From the NCBI RefSeq assembly GCF_000967195.1, contig NZ_KQ033871.1, positions 758,817 through 822,816 on the forward strand: a stretch of 64,000 nt of DNA. Reading direction: 5' to 3'. This DNA comes from Lactobacillus kullabergensis. GTDB taxonomy: Bacteria > Bacillota > Bacilli > Lactobacillales > Lactobacillaceae. Both the position numbers and the translations under genes were made by a program. The notes beneath the pieces are model-generated. The model saw nothing but the letters and a program-made list of their open reading frames with translations, did no database searches and was not told where the DNA came from. Each line of letters opens with the position of its first letter. The first letter of the stretch is position 1. Positions 53,101-61,544 of this stretch are shown here, piece after piece.

Positions 53101-56100
53101 AAAGCTGAACTATCATTTGCAAAATTGGGAGCTAAAGTTGCAGTTAAAGCAGCAGCAGATGCTGTCACTAACGGTCTTGATAATGAAAATAAGCAAAAGG
53201 TACAAGAGATAGTAACTACAGCAAATTCTAACATTGACAATGCTACTACTATAACTGACGTGGTTAGATTTAGGGACCAGGCTATCAATGATATTAATGG
53301 TGTCAAAGCTGTGGCAGATGCTGTTAAAGAAGCACAGCTAAATGAAAACAAGAAAAACAACACCGCTAATGTTAATGAAGCTGCTGACGCTGCTAGAAAA
53401 CGTGTCGATGATGCTTATAACAAATTAAATGATTCTCAAAAGAATGCCAATCATCAGACTTACCAAAACGCCCATGATGCGATTGACAATGCTGCAACTA
53501 GTGCGAATAACCAAATTGCACTGGCACAGTCAAGTGATCAAATATCAGAGACAGTTAACACTGCTAAAGCTCAGTTTGATAATGCAGCCACAAAAGCTGA
53601 AATAGATTTTGCTAAGGTAACAGCTGTTGCAGATATTTCGAATGAAGCTAATAAGGTTAAACAAGACCTAAAGGCTGATTCTGATAAGAATCGGGTTGAC
53701 AATATTGCTACTACTGCTACTACTAGTATTAATAGCACTAATACTGATACTGTAACTAAAGTAACCAGTATTAGGGATCAGGCCATTAAAGATATCGACG
53801 CTGTTAGAGCTGAAGCTAATGGTGGTGAACAAGCCAGTCTGGAAGAAACTAAGAATAATCGGACTGGTGATGTTAACAAAGCAGCAGCAAACGCTAAAAC
53901 CCGGGTTGATACGGCATACGCTCAGCTGACACCTGCTGAACAAGATGCAACAAAGCAGGCCTATACTGATGCTCTTTCTGCTATTGAGAATACGCGTCTT
54001 AAAGCAAATAACGATATTGCCAGTGCTGAAACTAAGGATGCGGTAAGCGACATAGCAGCAACAGCAGAGCAGGAACTTGATCAAGAAGCAACAAAAGCAG
54101 AGGTAGCCTTTGCCAAAACAGCTGCTAAAGATGCGATTCAGGCTGAAGAAAAGAATGCTATTGCCGATCTGAAAGGTCAAGACGATAAGACTTCTGTGCA
54201 AAATATCGCTAACAATGCTATTACAGAAATTGACCAAAATTCAACAGATACTGTTGCCAAAGTAAACAGCATTAAAGACAGCGCAATTAGTGCTATTAAG
54301 GCTGTTAAAAATACAGCAAATGCAGTAGATAAAGCTATTGTTGACGAAGCTCGCAAAGACAGCTCTGAGAATATTAATGAAGCAGCTGAAACAGCTAAGA
54401 AGAGAGTTGAAGCAGCATATAGTAAGCTGACGGGAACTGAACAAGCAGTTGCCAAACAGGCTCATGATGACGCCCTTAGCGCAATTGCAAGTGCACAAAA
54501 AGCTGCTAATGATGCAATTTCTTCATTAAATTCAAAAGCAGAAATTACTCAGGCAGCAAATGAGGGTATTAATAAGATTGATGCAGCAGCAAACGAAGCA
54601 GAAGTAGCTTTCGCCAAGGTAGCAGCTAAGGATGCAGTTCATGAAAAAGCCAAATCTGTCATAGATCAGTTAAATAAATCTGATGATAAGAAAAAAGTGC
54701 AGGAAATTTCTGATCAAGCAGATAAAGATATCGACGCAACTGGAACAGATACTGTAGATAAGGTAAACAGCATTAGAGATAAAGCAATCAGCGATATAAG
54801 TAATGTAAAAGCAACTGCGGATGACAATGAACAGAAAGAACTGGAGCAAACTAAGGAAAATAATAAGACTAGTGTTGATGATTTAGTTAAAGCTGCTAAA
54901 AAACGTGTTCAAGATGCTTATGACAAACTCGGAAAAGACGAAAAAGTTTTAGCTGCAAGTGATTACAATAAAGCCATGGCTGACATCACTCAAGCCCAAG
55001 CAACAGCAAATGATGCGATTAGTGCGGCTGCAAATGCGGATGCAATTGTTAAGGCGGTAAGTACTGCGTCTACTGCCTTTGATGCGGCAGCTACAACAGC
55101 TGAGGTGGCATTTGCTAGAGTGACAGCTAAGACTGCAATCCAAGCTGAAGCTGATAAAGTCAAAAAAGGTTTGAAACAGGAAGTTGACCAAGCTAAAGTC
55201 GATAATATAGTGTTACGGGCAGAAAATGATCTTGCTGCAGCTGTAAGCGTAGATAATGTAAATACTATTGCGGCTCAAGCTATTAAAGACATCGATGCCG
55301 TTAAAGATACTGCTGAGGAAAATGAGCAGAAGGATTTAGCTAAAGTTAAGGATGATTCTAAGCAGAGTATTGATCAAGCTGCCACAGCCGCAAAGCAAAG
55401 AATTAAGGATGCATATAATACTCTTAGTGCAGATGAACAGGCAGCAACTAAGACAGATTATGACAAGGCAATCCAAACCATTACCGATGCTCAAACTGCA
55501 GCTAAAGCTGCTATAGAAAAAGCAACAGATAAGGATGCCGTAAGTAAAGCTGTCGGAGACGCCGATCAGGCTTTCACCCAAGCAGAAACGGAAGCTAAAT
55601 TAGCATTTGCCAAAGTAGCAGCTAAAGATGCTGTTGATAAAGTGGCAAGTACTGTTAAGGGTAATTTGAGTAAGGATGCTGATAAGAAACAAGTAGATGT
55701 AATTTCAACTCAAGCTGATACTGCTATTGATAAAGCTACCGATATCACAATGGTCAATCAATTAAGAGATAAGGCAATTAGCGACATCAATGCTGTTAAA
55801 GCAACCGCCGAGGCAGTCGACAAAGCTACCTTGGAGCAAGCTAAGGATAATGGTAAGACCAATGTTAATGGTGCTGCTGCTGATGCTAAAAAACGGGTAG
55901 AGAATGCTTATAATAATCTTAATTCTGACCAAAAGAATGATAATTATCAAGCATACCAAAATGCTCTTACTGCAATTGACAATGCCGCCGATGCAGCAAA
56001 TATCAAAATTGGTCAAGCCCAAACTGCTGACGAAATTAAAGGGGCAGTTGATGATGCTAAGACTAAGTTTAATGATATTGCAACCAAAGCTGAAGTAGCC

Positions 56101-59100
56101 TTTGCTAAAGTTATAGCTAAAGCTGCTGTTCAAAAGGAAGCAACAAAGATTAAGAATGATCTGAAGTCTCAAGCTGATAAAAGCAAGGTTGATGGTATTG
56201 TTACCCAAGCTAATATCCAGTTTAACGATAGCAATACGGACACCGTGCAAGAGGTAAACAGCATTAGAGATAAAGCAATTGATGATATTGATGCTGTTAA
56301 AGACGCAGCTAATGGTAATGAGCAAGCAAGCTTAGAAGAAACTAAGAATAATCAAAAGAGTAATGTGAACAGTGCAGCAGATGCAGCTAAGGCTCGAGTA
56401 GAAAAAGCTTATGGGGATCTAGAAAAAGATCAACAACAAAAAACTAAGCAGGCTCATGATGATGCTATTACTGCCATTGACAATACACTTCAAAAAGCAA
56501 TTGCCGATATTCAAAATGCTGAAACTAAAGATGCTGTGGTTGCCATAGCAGCAACAGCAGACCAAAAATTTGATCAGGAAGCAACAAAAGCAGAGGTCGA
56601 CTTCGCAAAAGTAGCAGCTAAAGATGCAGTTCACAAAGAAGCCGCCGATGCCCAAAGTCAGTTAAATAACACTGATGATAAACAAAAAGTTAAAAACATT
56701 TCTGATCAAGCAGATACTGATTTTGATACTGCTGCAACAGATACGGTAGACAAAGTAAACAGCATCAAAGAGAACGCCATTAGCGCCATTAATGCTGTTA
56801 AAAATACAGCATCAGCAGTAGACAAGGCTTTGCTAGATCAAGCTCGCAAAGACAGCACTCAGAATATCACTAATGCCGCAGAAGCAGCTAAGAAGCAAGT
56901 TGATGATGCTTATGAAAAACTAAGTTCAAGTCAAAAGGCAGCAACAAAACTTGACCATGATAATGCAATTACCGCAATTGACAATGCCAAAACTGCAGCC
57001 ATTGATGCAGTCAATGCAGCAACAAGCAAAGATGCTATTACTTCAGCAGCTAATGATGGAGTTAACAAGATTAACGAAGCAGCAACTACTGCAGAGGTAG
57101 CTTTTGCAAAAGCAGCTGCTAAAGATGCGGTTCAGGCTGAAGCTGCAAATGTGATTAAGAATCTGAAAGATGAAAAGGATCAGGAAGCAGTTCAGAAAAT
57201 CGCTGACGATGCAGTGGCAAATATTGACAATGCTTCAATTGATACAGTGCAAAAGGTCAATGACATCAGAGATCAAGCTATCAATGATATTGATAAGGTA
57301 AAGAATACTATTGAAACCGCTGAACAAGCTAAGTTAGAAGAAGCTAAGGATAACAGTCAGGCAAGTGTTGATGAAGCTGCTGCAGCCGCTACAAAACGGG
57401 TTGAAGATGCATATAATAAGCTTAGTTCGCTGCAACAAACCATGACTGAAGGAGATCATGATGTAGCTATTACTGCAATTAAAAATGCACAAAAAGCAGC
57501 AAATGAAGCTATTGCGCAAGCAAAAGATAAGAGTGCAGTGGCTGGAGCTGTTTCAACTGCAAATACAGCCTTTGATCAGGCGGCCACTCAGGCTGAAGTA
57601 GCTTTTGCAAGGGTAGTTGCTAAAGAAGATATTAGGAATGAAGCAGATAAGATCGAAAATGGCTTGAGCCTTGAAAGTGATAGGACTAAAGTTGAAGGCA
57701 TTGTCAACGAAGCTAATACACGGTTAAATACAGCTGATACAGTGCAAAAAGTCAATGATATTAGAGATCAAGCCATCAGTGATATTGATAGTGTCAAGAC
57801 AACTGCAGATCAAACTGCTGCTACTAAGCTTGATAATGACAAGAAAGATGCAATTACTGCTTTAACTAACAAACAAACTGAAGTTAAAAATGGCATCGAT
57901 TCCCTGAAAAATGTCAGTGCTGAAAACAAGACCGCTCTAAAAGATAAAGTAGATCGCTTCTATCAAGATGCAGTTAACAAGATTAAAGATGCAGGTACAA
58001 CTACTTCTGACCAAGTTAACAGTGCTAAACAAGAAGGCATCGATAACATGAGCAAAGTTCTTGAGGATGCAAAAGCTTTAGATACAGCTATTACAAATGA
58101 CCAAAAGAAATTAGATGATCATGCTTCTGCAGCAATTGACAAGATTAATAAGTCTGATTTATCTGACGCTGATAAAGAAAAGGCTATTGAATCAATCAAT
58201 AAAGCTCGTGATGATGCTAAAGAGACTGTTGGTTCGCAGCCAACTGTCGAAAAGGCAGACGCAGCTGAAAAAGCTGGAGAAAGTGCAATTGATACAGCTG
58301 AAAAAACTGCTACAGATACAGATTTAGGAAATACTAAACTAACCGAAAAGACCAAAGTCGAGGCTGCGGCAGACAATGCTAAGAAACAACTTGATGATGA
58401 TTATAATAAGCTGACTCTTGACCAGCAAAAGGAAGTTAAAGATAAGTATGACAAAGCTAAAGCAGATATTGATCAGGCTAAAGCTGATGCTGAAAAAGCA
58501 ATAGATTCAGCTACTTCCAAACAAGATGTCAATAATGCTTCTGATAAAGCTAAGACTGACATTGACAAAGCTAAAAATGACGCTGAATTAGCTTTTGCTC
58601 AAGCTGCAGCTAAAGACGCAGTTAAAGCAGTTGCTGAAGATATCAAGAGTGGCTTAAATAAACAAGAGGATAAGAACAAGGTTGACGATCTTGTTACTCA
58701 AGCTAATAAAGATATTGACGCTGCAACTACAATTGATTCTGTAAATAGCACTCGTGACAAAGCGATTACTGCAATTAAGGGTATTAAGAATTCTGCAGAT
58801 CAATCAGATAAAGATGACTTAGCTGCTATCAAGTCAACTAATAAAACAAATGTTGACCAGGCAGCAACTAAAGCTAAAAACCGTGTTGATGAAGCTTATA
58901 ACAAGCTTGATGACACTCAAAAAGCAACTACTAAAACTGATTATGACAATGCTTTAGCCGCTATTGAGGATGCTAAGAAAGCAGCCGAAGCTAAGATAAA
59001 CAGTGCTACTAATGCAGACGCGGTTGCAGCAGCAGTTGACAATGCTTCTAGACAATTTGATTCTGCGGCGACAACAGCAGAACTAGCCTTCAGTAAAGTG

Positions 59101-61104
59101 GCTGCAAAAGATGAAGTCAATAAAGCAGCTTCTACAGCTAAACCAAGCTTGAGTAAAGATAATCAGGATCGGGTAGATGAGATAGCAAAACAGGCAAGTG
59201 TTGATATTGATTCAGCTGAAACTGTTGCCAATGTTGATAGAATTAAGCAAAACGCTATTGATAAAATTAATGCCTTAAAAGGTAATGATGAAAAAGACTT
59301 AGCCGAAGCTATCTCAGATGCCAAAGCAGAATTGAGTAAAAAGCATGATGATGCGGTAGCAAGACTAAAAGATAAGTTTGGCAAAGATGCAGATACTACT
59401 GAAGTAGATAAAGCATTCAACTCGAATAAGGACATCACTGGAGCATCGGTTGATGAAGTTAAAGAGCACGAATTAGCAGCCGAAAGGGAATTGGCTAAAG
59501 GCGAAGTTCAAGATACTGGCACAAATGCTAAGAAGAAAGTTGATGAATTAAAGCACAAGGATGGTACTGACTATACCCAAGCTGAAAAAGATGCTATCAA
59601 GAACCAAATTGACCAAGACGTTCATCACGCTATTGATAAGAATGGTACTATTGATCAAGCAAGCGATTCAGCTGGTGTGGATAAAGCTCGTAAGGATGCA
59701 ATTGACAAGATAATTGGTGAAACAATTCCTGACAGTCAGGAAGTTAACAACGTCATAAATCAAGATAAAGACGTTCTCAGTCAAAGACTAGCCGCAGCGC
59801 GCACGGCTGCTTCAAAATATTTGAAAGATAAGTTTACTCCTGACACTGATGATAGTACCATTCAGCAAAGTTATGAAGCTGCGCTAGCAAAACTTAAAGC
59901 AAATCCTACAGACTTAACAACTGAACTTGAAGGTGAAAAGCTAATTGCCCAGGGTGCATTAGCAGATGCACAAAAGGCTGCCAATAAGCTCGTTGATGGT
60001 AATTCTGATTATGATTCTGATGCTAAAAAGCAAATCAAAGAGCATATTGTGAAGGATTACAATGAATTTTTGAACAGTATTAATGCATGTTCAACAGTCA
60101 GTGAGGTAATCTCTGCGCAACGTAACCTTGGTATTGATCAATTAAAACGCGATGCCACGGAGTCTAATGTTAATGTAACCAATATTATAGAAAACGGTGG
60201 TAGCGGACAGCAAGTTCAACCGATAGCACCTGCTCAACCTGATAAGACTGATGATAAAGATAAGGAAACTGATAAGAAGAACGAAGACTCTGAAAGAGTA
60301 ATCTTAATGCATAATGCCTACCTGTACAATAGTAAAGGTAAACGTGCAAATGGCATTACTTTGAGAGCCGGATCAATTCTTGATACTTACGGTATTGAAA
60401 CAATTAACGGTGAACAATATTATGTTTTAGTTGACAAAGGTGCCGATAATAAGAAGTACTATGTCTCAGTTGGAAATGTTAAGAAAACAGCTCAAAAGCT
60501 GAAACATAATGCATACATTTACAACCAATACGGCAAGCGGGTTAAGAAGTCAGGTAAACTGAAGTCAGGCAAAGTTATTAATACTTACGGCAGTAGCGTT
60601 AAGATTCGCGGTAAGAAGTACTTCATCATTGCCAAGAATCGTTATGTCAAAGCGGCAAATATTGCAAGCCAAAATGTACCTTTAAAGACAACAACGGCTA
60701 ATCAAACTGCTGCTGTTGAAGCAGGAGACCAATCTCATATCATTGTTAATAAAAAGATAATGCACAATGCATATCTTTATGATCAAAATGGTATTCGTGC
60801 AAATGGCTTAGTAATAAATGCCGGTTCAAACATTGACGTAGTATCGCAAAAAGTTGTCAACAAGAAGTTATATTACGTTCTTGAAGACGGGTTGTATATA
60901 GCTGCAGGAAATATAGATGCTAAGAAACTGAAATTGAAGCATAATGCTTATGTATACAGTAAATATGGTAATCGCCTAGGTAAGAAAGTACTGAAGAAAC
61001 GTAAATCAATTAAGACTTACGGTAATCCAGTAAAGATTAAAGGTAAAAAGTACTACACTATAACAACAAGTAAATTTGTTAAAAAAGCCAATGTTAAAGG
61101 TTAG
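47128..61104 (+). CDS. Giant surface protein 4: 4658 residues with sixteen long helical repeats
   Basis: The largest protein of the window. The FSIRK signal (cleavage probably after VKA) leads to a linker with TFSGLSSFL at 105-113. The beta-helix adhesive region (about 234-658) and beta-rich domain (about 723-893, ANPSGFLDI) match the paralogues. After other helical sequence, sixteen units of about 161-167 residues span about 1264-4060. Each has a (N/S)(V/I)-x-x-AA helix with KRV-x-x-AY, then AEVAFAKVAAKDAV, then KVNSIRDQAIKDID. A KLDDYA-type module lies before unit 1 and again between units 14 and 15. The pre-anchor FG-D-DADT module is doubled. Four SLAP repeats (4391-4658) end the protein, with three extra residues (VKG). 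AAGGAAGGA precedes the ATG. The repeat type resembles DUF1542 and other bacterial surface-stalk repeats; the function as a long adhesive stalk is inference. Confidence 0.9.
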   Translation: MLGKNNFKERLRKMEMQQKQDRFSIRKLTIGAASVLLGFTFLGLGSQTVKADTEPSTQQVDSKTETKSSESDLSKAASENKKADSQSTQNDRQTQKTEKEPKLSTFSGLSSFLKSSDEDSKSVSKTKTTKEQTKKDSKESDQSTAVKQPDTEANDANAVTPGKTDSTGKDTNTDITSGDNTASDGKLPEDSQANVIKPGDDTSNNDEQNNSTDKIAPAKNKNPLVKDAGDGFSYQVYNWKDFQDALNNINITEIILMNDVSANPNNGNNNFDVPGRTLLIRSNGNAKYKLDFTGYSPKQTSRTNADVTYQSLSMRSGDYYGVWNTDNVNGNYHANIMFKDCSFEGSQLIYAGSNTHIFFTGNNDVHTAKWPNHSDQQMFEFTGGKENDSIEFLDGEFVGSTYGGTIIEMKSKTNTVKINRGATVTLNPVQDFDENRSTGEGGKPFSAIYMESGGIVQVGGVLNINIGLNKVRPYKGTRDAGKARAVYLKDSGSTFNILQNGQVNINTNGNITDAASGNLFYDNGNLNISPNGELNILGSNMGDYSGTLVYVTGSADVENGAFNIRLGDDPGTGAIKLLDVQGGTLKINNPTSFILDSHNNKNTATSIIGNNKITITNVRQQLQTNSGSRFTLPPLHVLQLQKSAKGISVNTIEMLDGNKTLTQEQLDEIKNDPAIKDIINDRKFGSFLTAAEAAVKNLESNRLDDIIKNALENALSSSDSDSYNNVTFVPANPSGFLDIDDDNLQVIKNNDGSRTIKGKVKNYTEAEDGPSNDNAFYKYFPKGTKGYVIIRYISSNAKYNQVIQEDKNLKPYANTNDTYRGNIIDRVPELPKVFTSAINPDGTFAVTIPADITLNMNKGDKVEITPNANFVEYSPEVVAVGSRPIVKSIDILTLSEAQDDAATTIRNAIKDAESKKPTNLKESQSQAFEDELAKALAMADSVTESNKDTTVYGADTIAEVNRRRGAALDLVNKALQIANEESAEQDKLASAKEAAKQALENELNGNGTSGMPGVVNQIADLANSGLTQDNVKIYQDQAQKAYDAAKKAIDDCESFDEITKAQAKGVADIDQALTDAKTQQLIDKAASDLKTAKEDALDELAAEKATVEDNIANLKNISTEAKTAFNKEVEAYYQDAVDKVNNPSPASVEQVDIEKNTGIININSVWNKAAALGKEIVFDQKKLDEYAQAAADRINKTDMSDEDKQKAVTDINKARDEAKINVGKQLTAEDADKAEDDGEKAIKAVEDNANAANIEAIKTSNIANVNAAADSAIDRVNKAYNSLTEAGQQEKAAADKAAAILAINQAKAAATETINAATTKDAIINAFNAAKNKFDNAATTAEVAFAKIAAIDAVKKAAETVKPNLSAADQQTVDGIVATANSDFQKATTVDKVNSIKDQAIKDIANVKTTADVVKEAEIKANKDTQTANIDTAATAAKKRITDAYNKLSQANQTSYQESLQKALDDIDQAAKAAKNNIQSAQNVADIITAAEKGTQAIAAIETKTEVTFAQADAKETIANEAAKVKPNLSAADQQTVDGIVTTANGKIDAATDIPTINNIKNQAIKDIDQVKTTADSNSKEKVEKAKELNRTSIDDAAKAAVARVEAAYKNLTPAEQSANKAAFDQAVTAIKNAQTTAEAKIAAATTETEVAAAASEGTTNINKLADAAELNFVKITANDAVQAEAGKVKPNLKETADQNKVDEIVDQAKADIGAAETVDNVNRIKENAIKAIDNVKSNAEQTIQKAQELSKASVDAQADAAKKRVKDAYDKLTADEQKTTAVQTAYNAANNAIDKAKTVAETAIAAAQTNSEITTAVDNANKAFTQAASDAELAFAKVAAMDAVQSEADKVKQGLKQTVDLNKVDSIVTQAQTDLNNADSVTKVDFIRDQAIKDIDNVKATADAAIDNSQTVNKANIDKAAADATQRVQNAYNQLSAPEKEQAKSEYNKALSDINDAKNTADAAIQAAKTVDDATSAATTGISAVNDIANKAELSFAKLGAKVAVKAAADAVTNGLDNENKQKVQEIVTTANSNIDNATTITDVVRFRDQAINDINGVKAVADAVKEAQLNENKKNNTANVNEAADAARKRVDDAYNKLNDSQKNANHQTYQNAHDAIDNAATSANNQIALAQSSDQISETVNTAKAQFDNAATKAEIDFAKVTAVADISNEANKVKQDLKADSDKNRVDNIATTATTSINSTNTDTVTKVTSIRDQAIKDIDAVRAEANGGEQASLEETKNNRTGDVNKAAANAKTRVDTAYAQLTPAEQDATKQAYTDALSAIENTRLKANNDIASAETKDAVSDIAATAEQELDQEATKAEVAFAKTAAKDAIQAEEKNAIADLKGQDDKTSVQNIANNAITEIDQNSTDTVAKVNSIKDSAISAIKAVKNTANAVDKAIVDEARKDSSENINEAAETAKKRVEAAYSKLTGTEQAVAKQAHDDALSAIASAQKAANDAISSLNSKAEITQAANEGINKIDAAANEAEVAFAKVAAKDAVHEKAKSVIDQLNKSDDKKKVQEISDQADKDIDATGTDTVDKVNSIRDKAISDISNVKATADDNEQKELEQTKENNKTSVDDLVKAAKKRVQDAYDKLGKDEKVLAASDYNKAMADITQAQATANDAISAAANADAIVKAVSTASTAFDAAATTAEVAFARVTAKTAIQAEADKVKKGLKQEVDQAKVDNIVLRAENDLAAAVSVDNVNTIAAQAIKDIDAVKDTAEENEQKDLAKVKDDSKQSIDQAATAAKQRIKDAYNTLSADEQAATKTDYDKAIQTITDAQTAAKAAIEKATDKDAVSKAVGDADQAFTQAETEAKLAFAKVAAKDAVDKVASTVKGNLSKDADKKQVDVISTQADTAIDKATDITMVNQLRDKAISDINAVKATAEAVDKATLEQAKDNGKTNVNGAAADAKKRVENAYNNLNSDQKNDNYQAYQNALTAIDNAADAANIKIGQAQTADEIKGAVDDAKTKFNDIATKAEVAFAKVIAKAAVQKEATKIKNDLKSQADKSKVDGIVTQANIQFNDSNTDTVQEVNSIRDKAIDDIDAVKDAANGNEQASLEETKNNQKSNVNSAADAAKARVEKAYGDLEKDQQQKTKQAHDDAITAIDNTLQKAIADIQNAETKDAVVAIAATADQKFDQEATKAEVDFAKVAAKDAVHKEAADAQSQLNNTDDKQKVKNISDQADTDFDTAATDTVDKVNSIKENAISAINAVKNTASAVDKALLDQARKDSTQNITNAAEAAKKQVDDAYEKLSSSQKAATKLDHDNAITAIDNAKTAAIDAVNAATSKDAITSAANDGVNKINEAATTAEVAFAKAAAKDAVQAEAANVIKNLKDEKDQEAVQKIADDAVANIDNASIDTVQKVNDIRDQAINDIDKVKNTIETAEQAKLEEAKDNSQASVDEAAAAATKRVEDAYNKLSSLQQTMTEGDHDVAITAIKNAQKAANEAIAQAKDKSAVAGAVSTANTAFDQAATQAEVAFARVVAKEDIRNEADKIENGLSLESDRTKVEGIVNEANTRLNTADTVQKVNDIRDQAISDIDSVKTTADQTAATKLDNDKKDAITALTNKQTEVKNGIDSLKNVSAENKTALKDKVDRFYQDAVNKIKDAGTTTSDQVNSAKQEGIDNMSKVLEDAKALDTAITNDQKKLDDHASAAIDKINKSDLSDADKEKAIESINKARDDAKETVGSQPTVEKADAAEKAGESAIDTAEKTATDTDLGNTKLTEKTKVEAAADNAKKQLDDDYNKLTLDQQKEVKDKYDKAKADIDQAKADAEKAIDSATSKQDVNNASDKAKTDIDKAKNDAELAFAQAAAKDAVKAVAEDIKSGLNKQEDKNKVDDLVTQANKDIDAATTIDSVNSTRDKAITAIKGIKNSADQSDKDDLAAIKSTNKTNVDQAATKAKNRVDEAYNKLDDTQKATTKTDYDNALAAIEDAKKAAEAKINSATNADAVAAAVDNASRQFDSAATTAELAFSKVAAKDEVNKAASTAKPSLSKDNQDRVDEIAKQASVDIDSAETVANVDRIKQNAIDKINALKGNDEKDLAEAISDAKAELSKKHDDAVARLKDKFGKDADTTEVDKAFNSNKDITGASVDEVKEHELAAERELAKGEVQDTGTNAKKKVDELKHKDGTDYTQAEKDAIKNQIDQDVHHAIDKNGTIDQASDSAGVDKARKDAIDKIIGETIPDSQEVNNVINQDKDVLSQRLAAARTAASKYLKDKFTPDTDDSTIQQSYEAALAKLKANPTDLTTELEGEKLIAQGALADAQKAANKLVDGNSDYDSDAKKQIKEHIVKDYNEFLNSINACSTVSEVISAQRNLGIDQLKRDATESNVNVTNIIENGGSGQQVQPIAPAQPDKTDDKDKETDKKNEDSERVILMHNAYLYNSKGKRANGITLRAGSILDTYGIETINGEQYYVLVDKGADNKKYYVSVGNVKKTAQKLKHNAYIYNQYGKRVKKSGKLKSGKVINTYGSSVKIRGKKYFIIAKNRYVKAANIASQNVPLKTTTANQTAAVEAGDQSHIIVNKKIMHNAYLYDQNGIRANGLVINAGSNIDVVSQKVVNKKLYYVLEDGLYIAAGNIDAKKLKLKHNAYVYSKYGNRLGKKVLKKRKSIKTYGNPVKIKGKKYYTITTSKFVKKANVKG
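52876..55365 (+). repeat. Five-unit super-repeat, copy A (units 5-9)
   Basis: Units 5-9 correspond one-to-one to units 10-14. Anchor-to-anchor distances are 2490 (5 to 10) and 2493 for each of the pairs 6-11, 7-12, 8-13 and 9-14. Shared private words include GEQASLEETKNN or NEQASLEETKNN, LNDSQKN or LNSDQKN, and QARKDS or EARKDS. Confidence 0.8.
55366..57826 (+). repeat. Five-unit super-repeat, copy B (units 10-14)
   Basis: Second copy of the block starting at 52876, directly adjacent to it. It ends where the KLDDHA-type module begins. Confidence 0.8.
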
Positions 61105-61126
61105 TTTAACTAGCTGATAACGAGAG

Positions 61127-61163
61127 AAGAGCCACAATTGTAAAAAATTATGGCTCTTTTTTT
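61127..61163 (+). terminator. Terminator of giant gene 4
   Basis: AAGAGCCA (61127-61134) pairs with TGGCTCTT (61151-61158), with an inner AATT/AATT helix and a run of T. Confidence 0.85.
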
Positions 61164-61481
61164 CTAAATATTTTTTGACTTATCAATATATAACACATTA
61201 AAACTATAACCAACTATTTCAGTTAATATTTAACACTAAAATCAGTTGAAAAAAGCTTTAAAAATTAAAATAAAATATATTTATATATAAATATAATCTA
61301 TAACAAGATTTTGTATAAATATATTTATTAAAAACCAAATTTTCATGCTTATACGAGTATTAAAACTGCTATATTTACTTTGACTTTTGATATTAAAAAT
61401 TAAATAAATATAACAGATGTAATACTACTTATATTAAAATAAGTAATATTTATAATTAAATACAAAAAAATATACATTATA
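61164..61481. other. AT-rich intergenic region before giant gene 5
   Basis: About 320 bases, nearly all A and T. No reading frame with a ribosome-binding site, RNA or mobile element is recognised. Confidence 0.5.
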
Positions 61482-61510
61482 TTGACAGTAAATAACAAAT
61501 GTTATAAAAT
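61482..61510 (+). promoter_or_regulatory. Promoter of gene 5
   Basis: TTGACA (61482-61487), a 17-base spacer and TAAAAT (61505-61510), preceded by ATTATA. Confidence 0.85.
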
Positions 61511-61544
61511 TTAGGTGCGTCTAAATAACAAGGAAGGACTAATA

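Larger units (their letters stand above)
50917..59310 (+). repeat. Sixteen-unit array of ~500-bp repeats in giant gene 4
   Basis: Using the AEVAFAK position as anchor, units recur at 51148, 51640, 52132, 52621, 53104, 53596, 54097, 54598, 55099, 55594, 56089, 56590, 57091, 57592, then 58582 and 59077. Spacings are 483-501 bases, except one of 990 where a different (KLDDHA) module is inserted. All spacings are multiples of three. Confidence 0.9.

Noticed and set aside
50917-59310. The ~500-bp periodic DNA considered as a CRISPR array or satellite
   Set aside because: The period is a multiple of three, the frame stays open, and repeats are diverged coding units without spacers.
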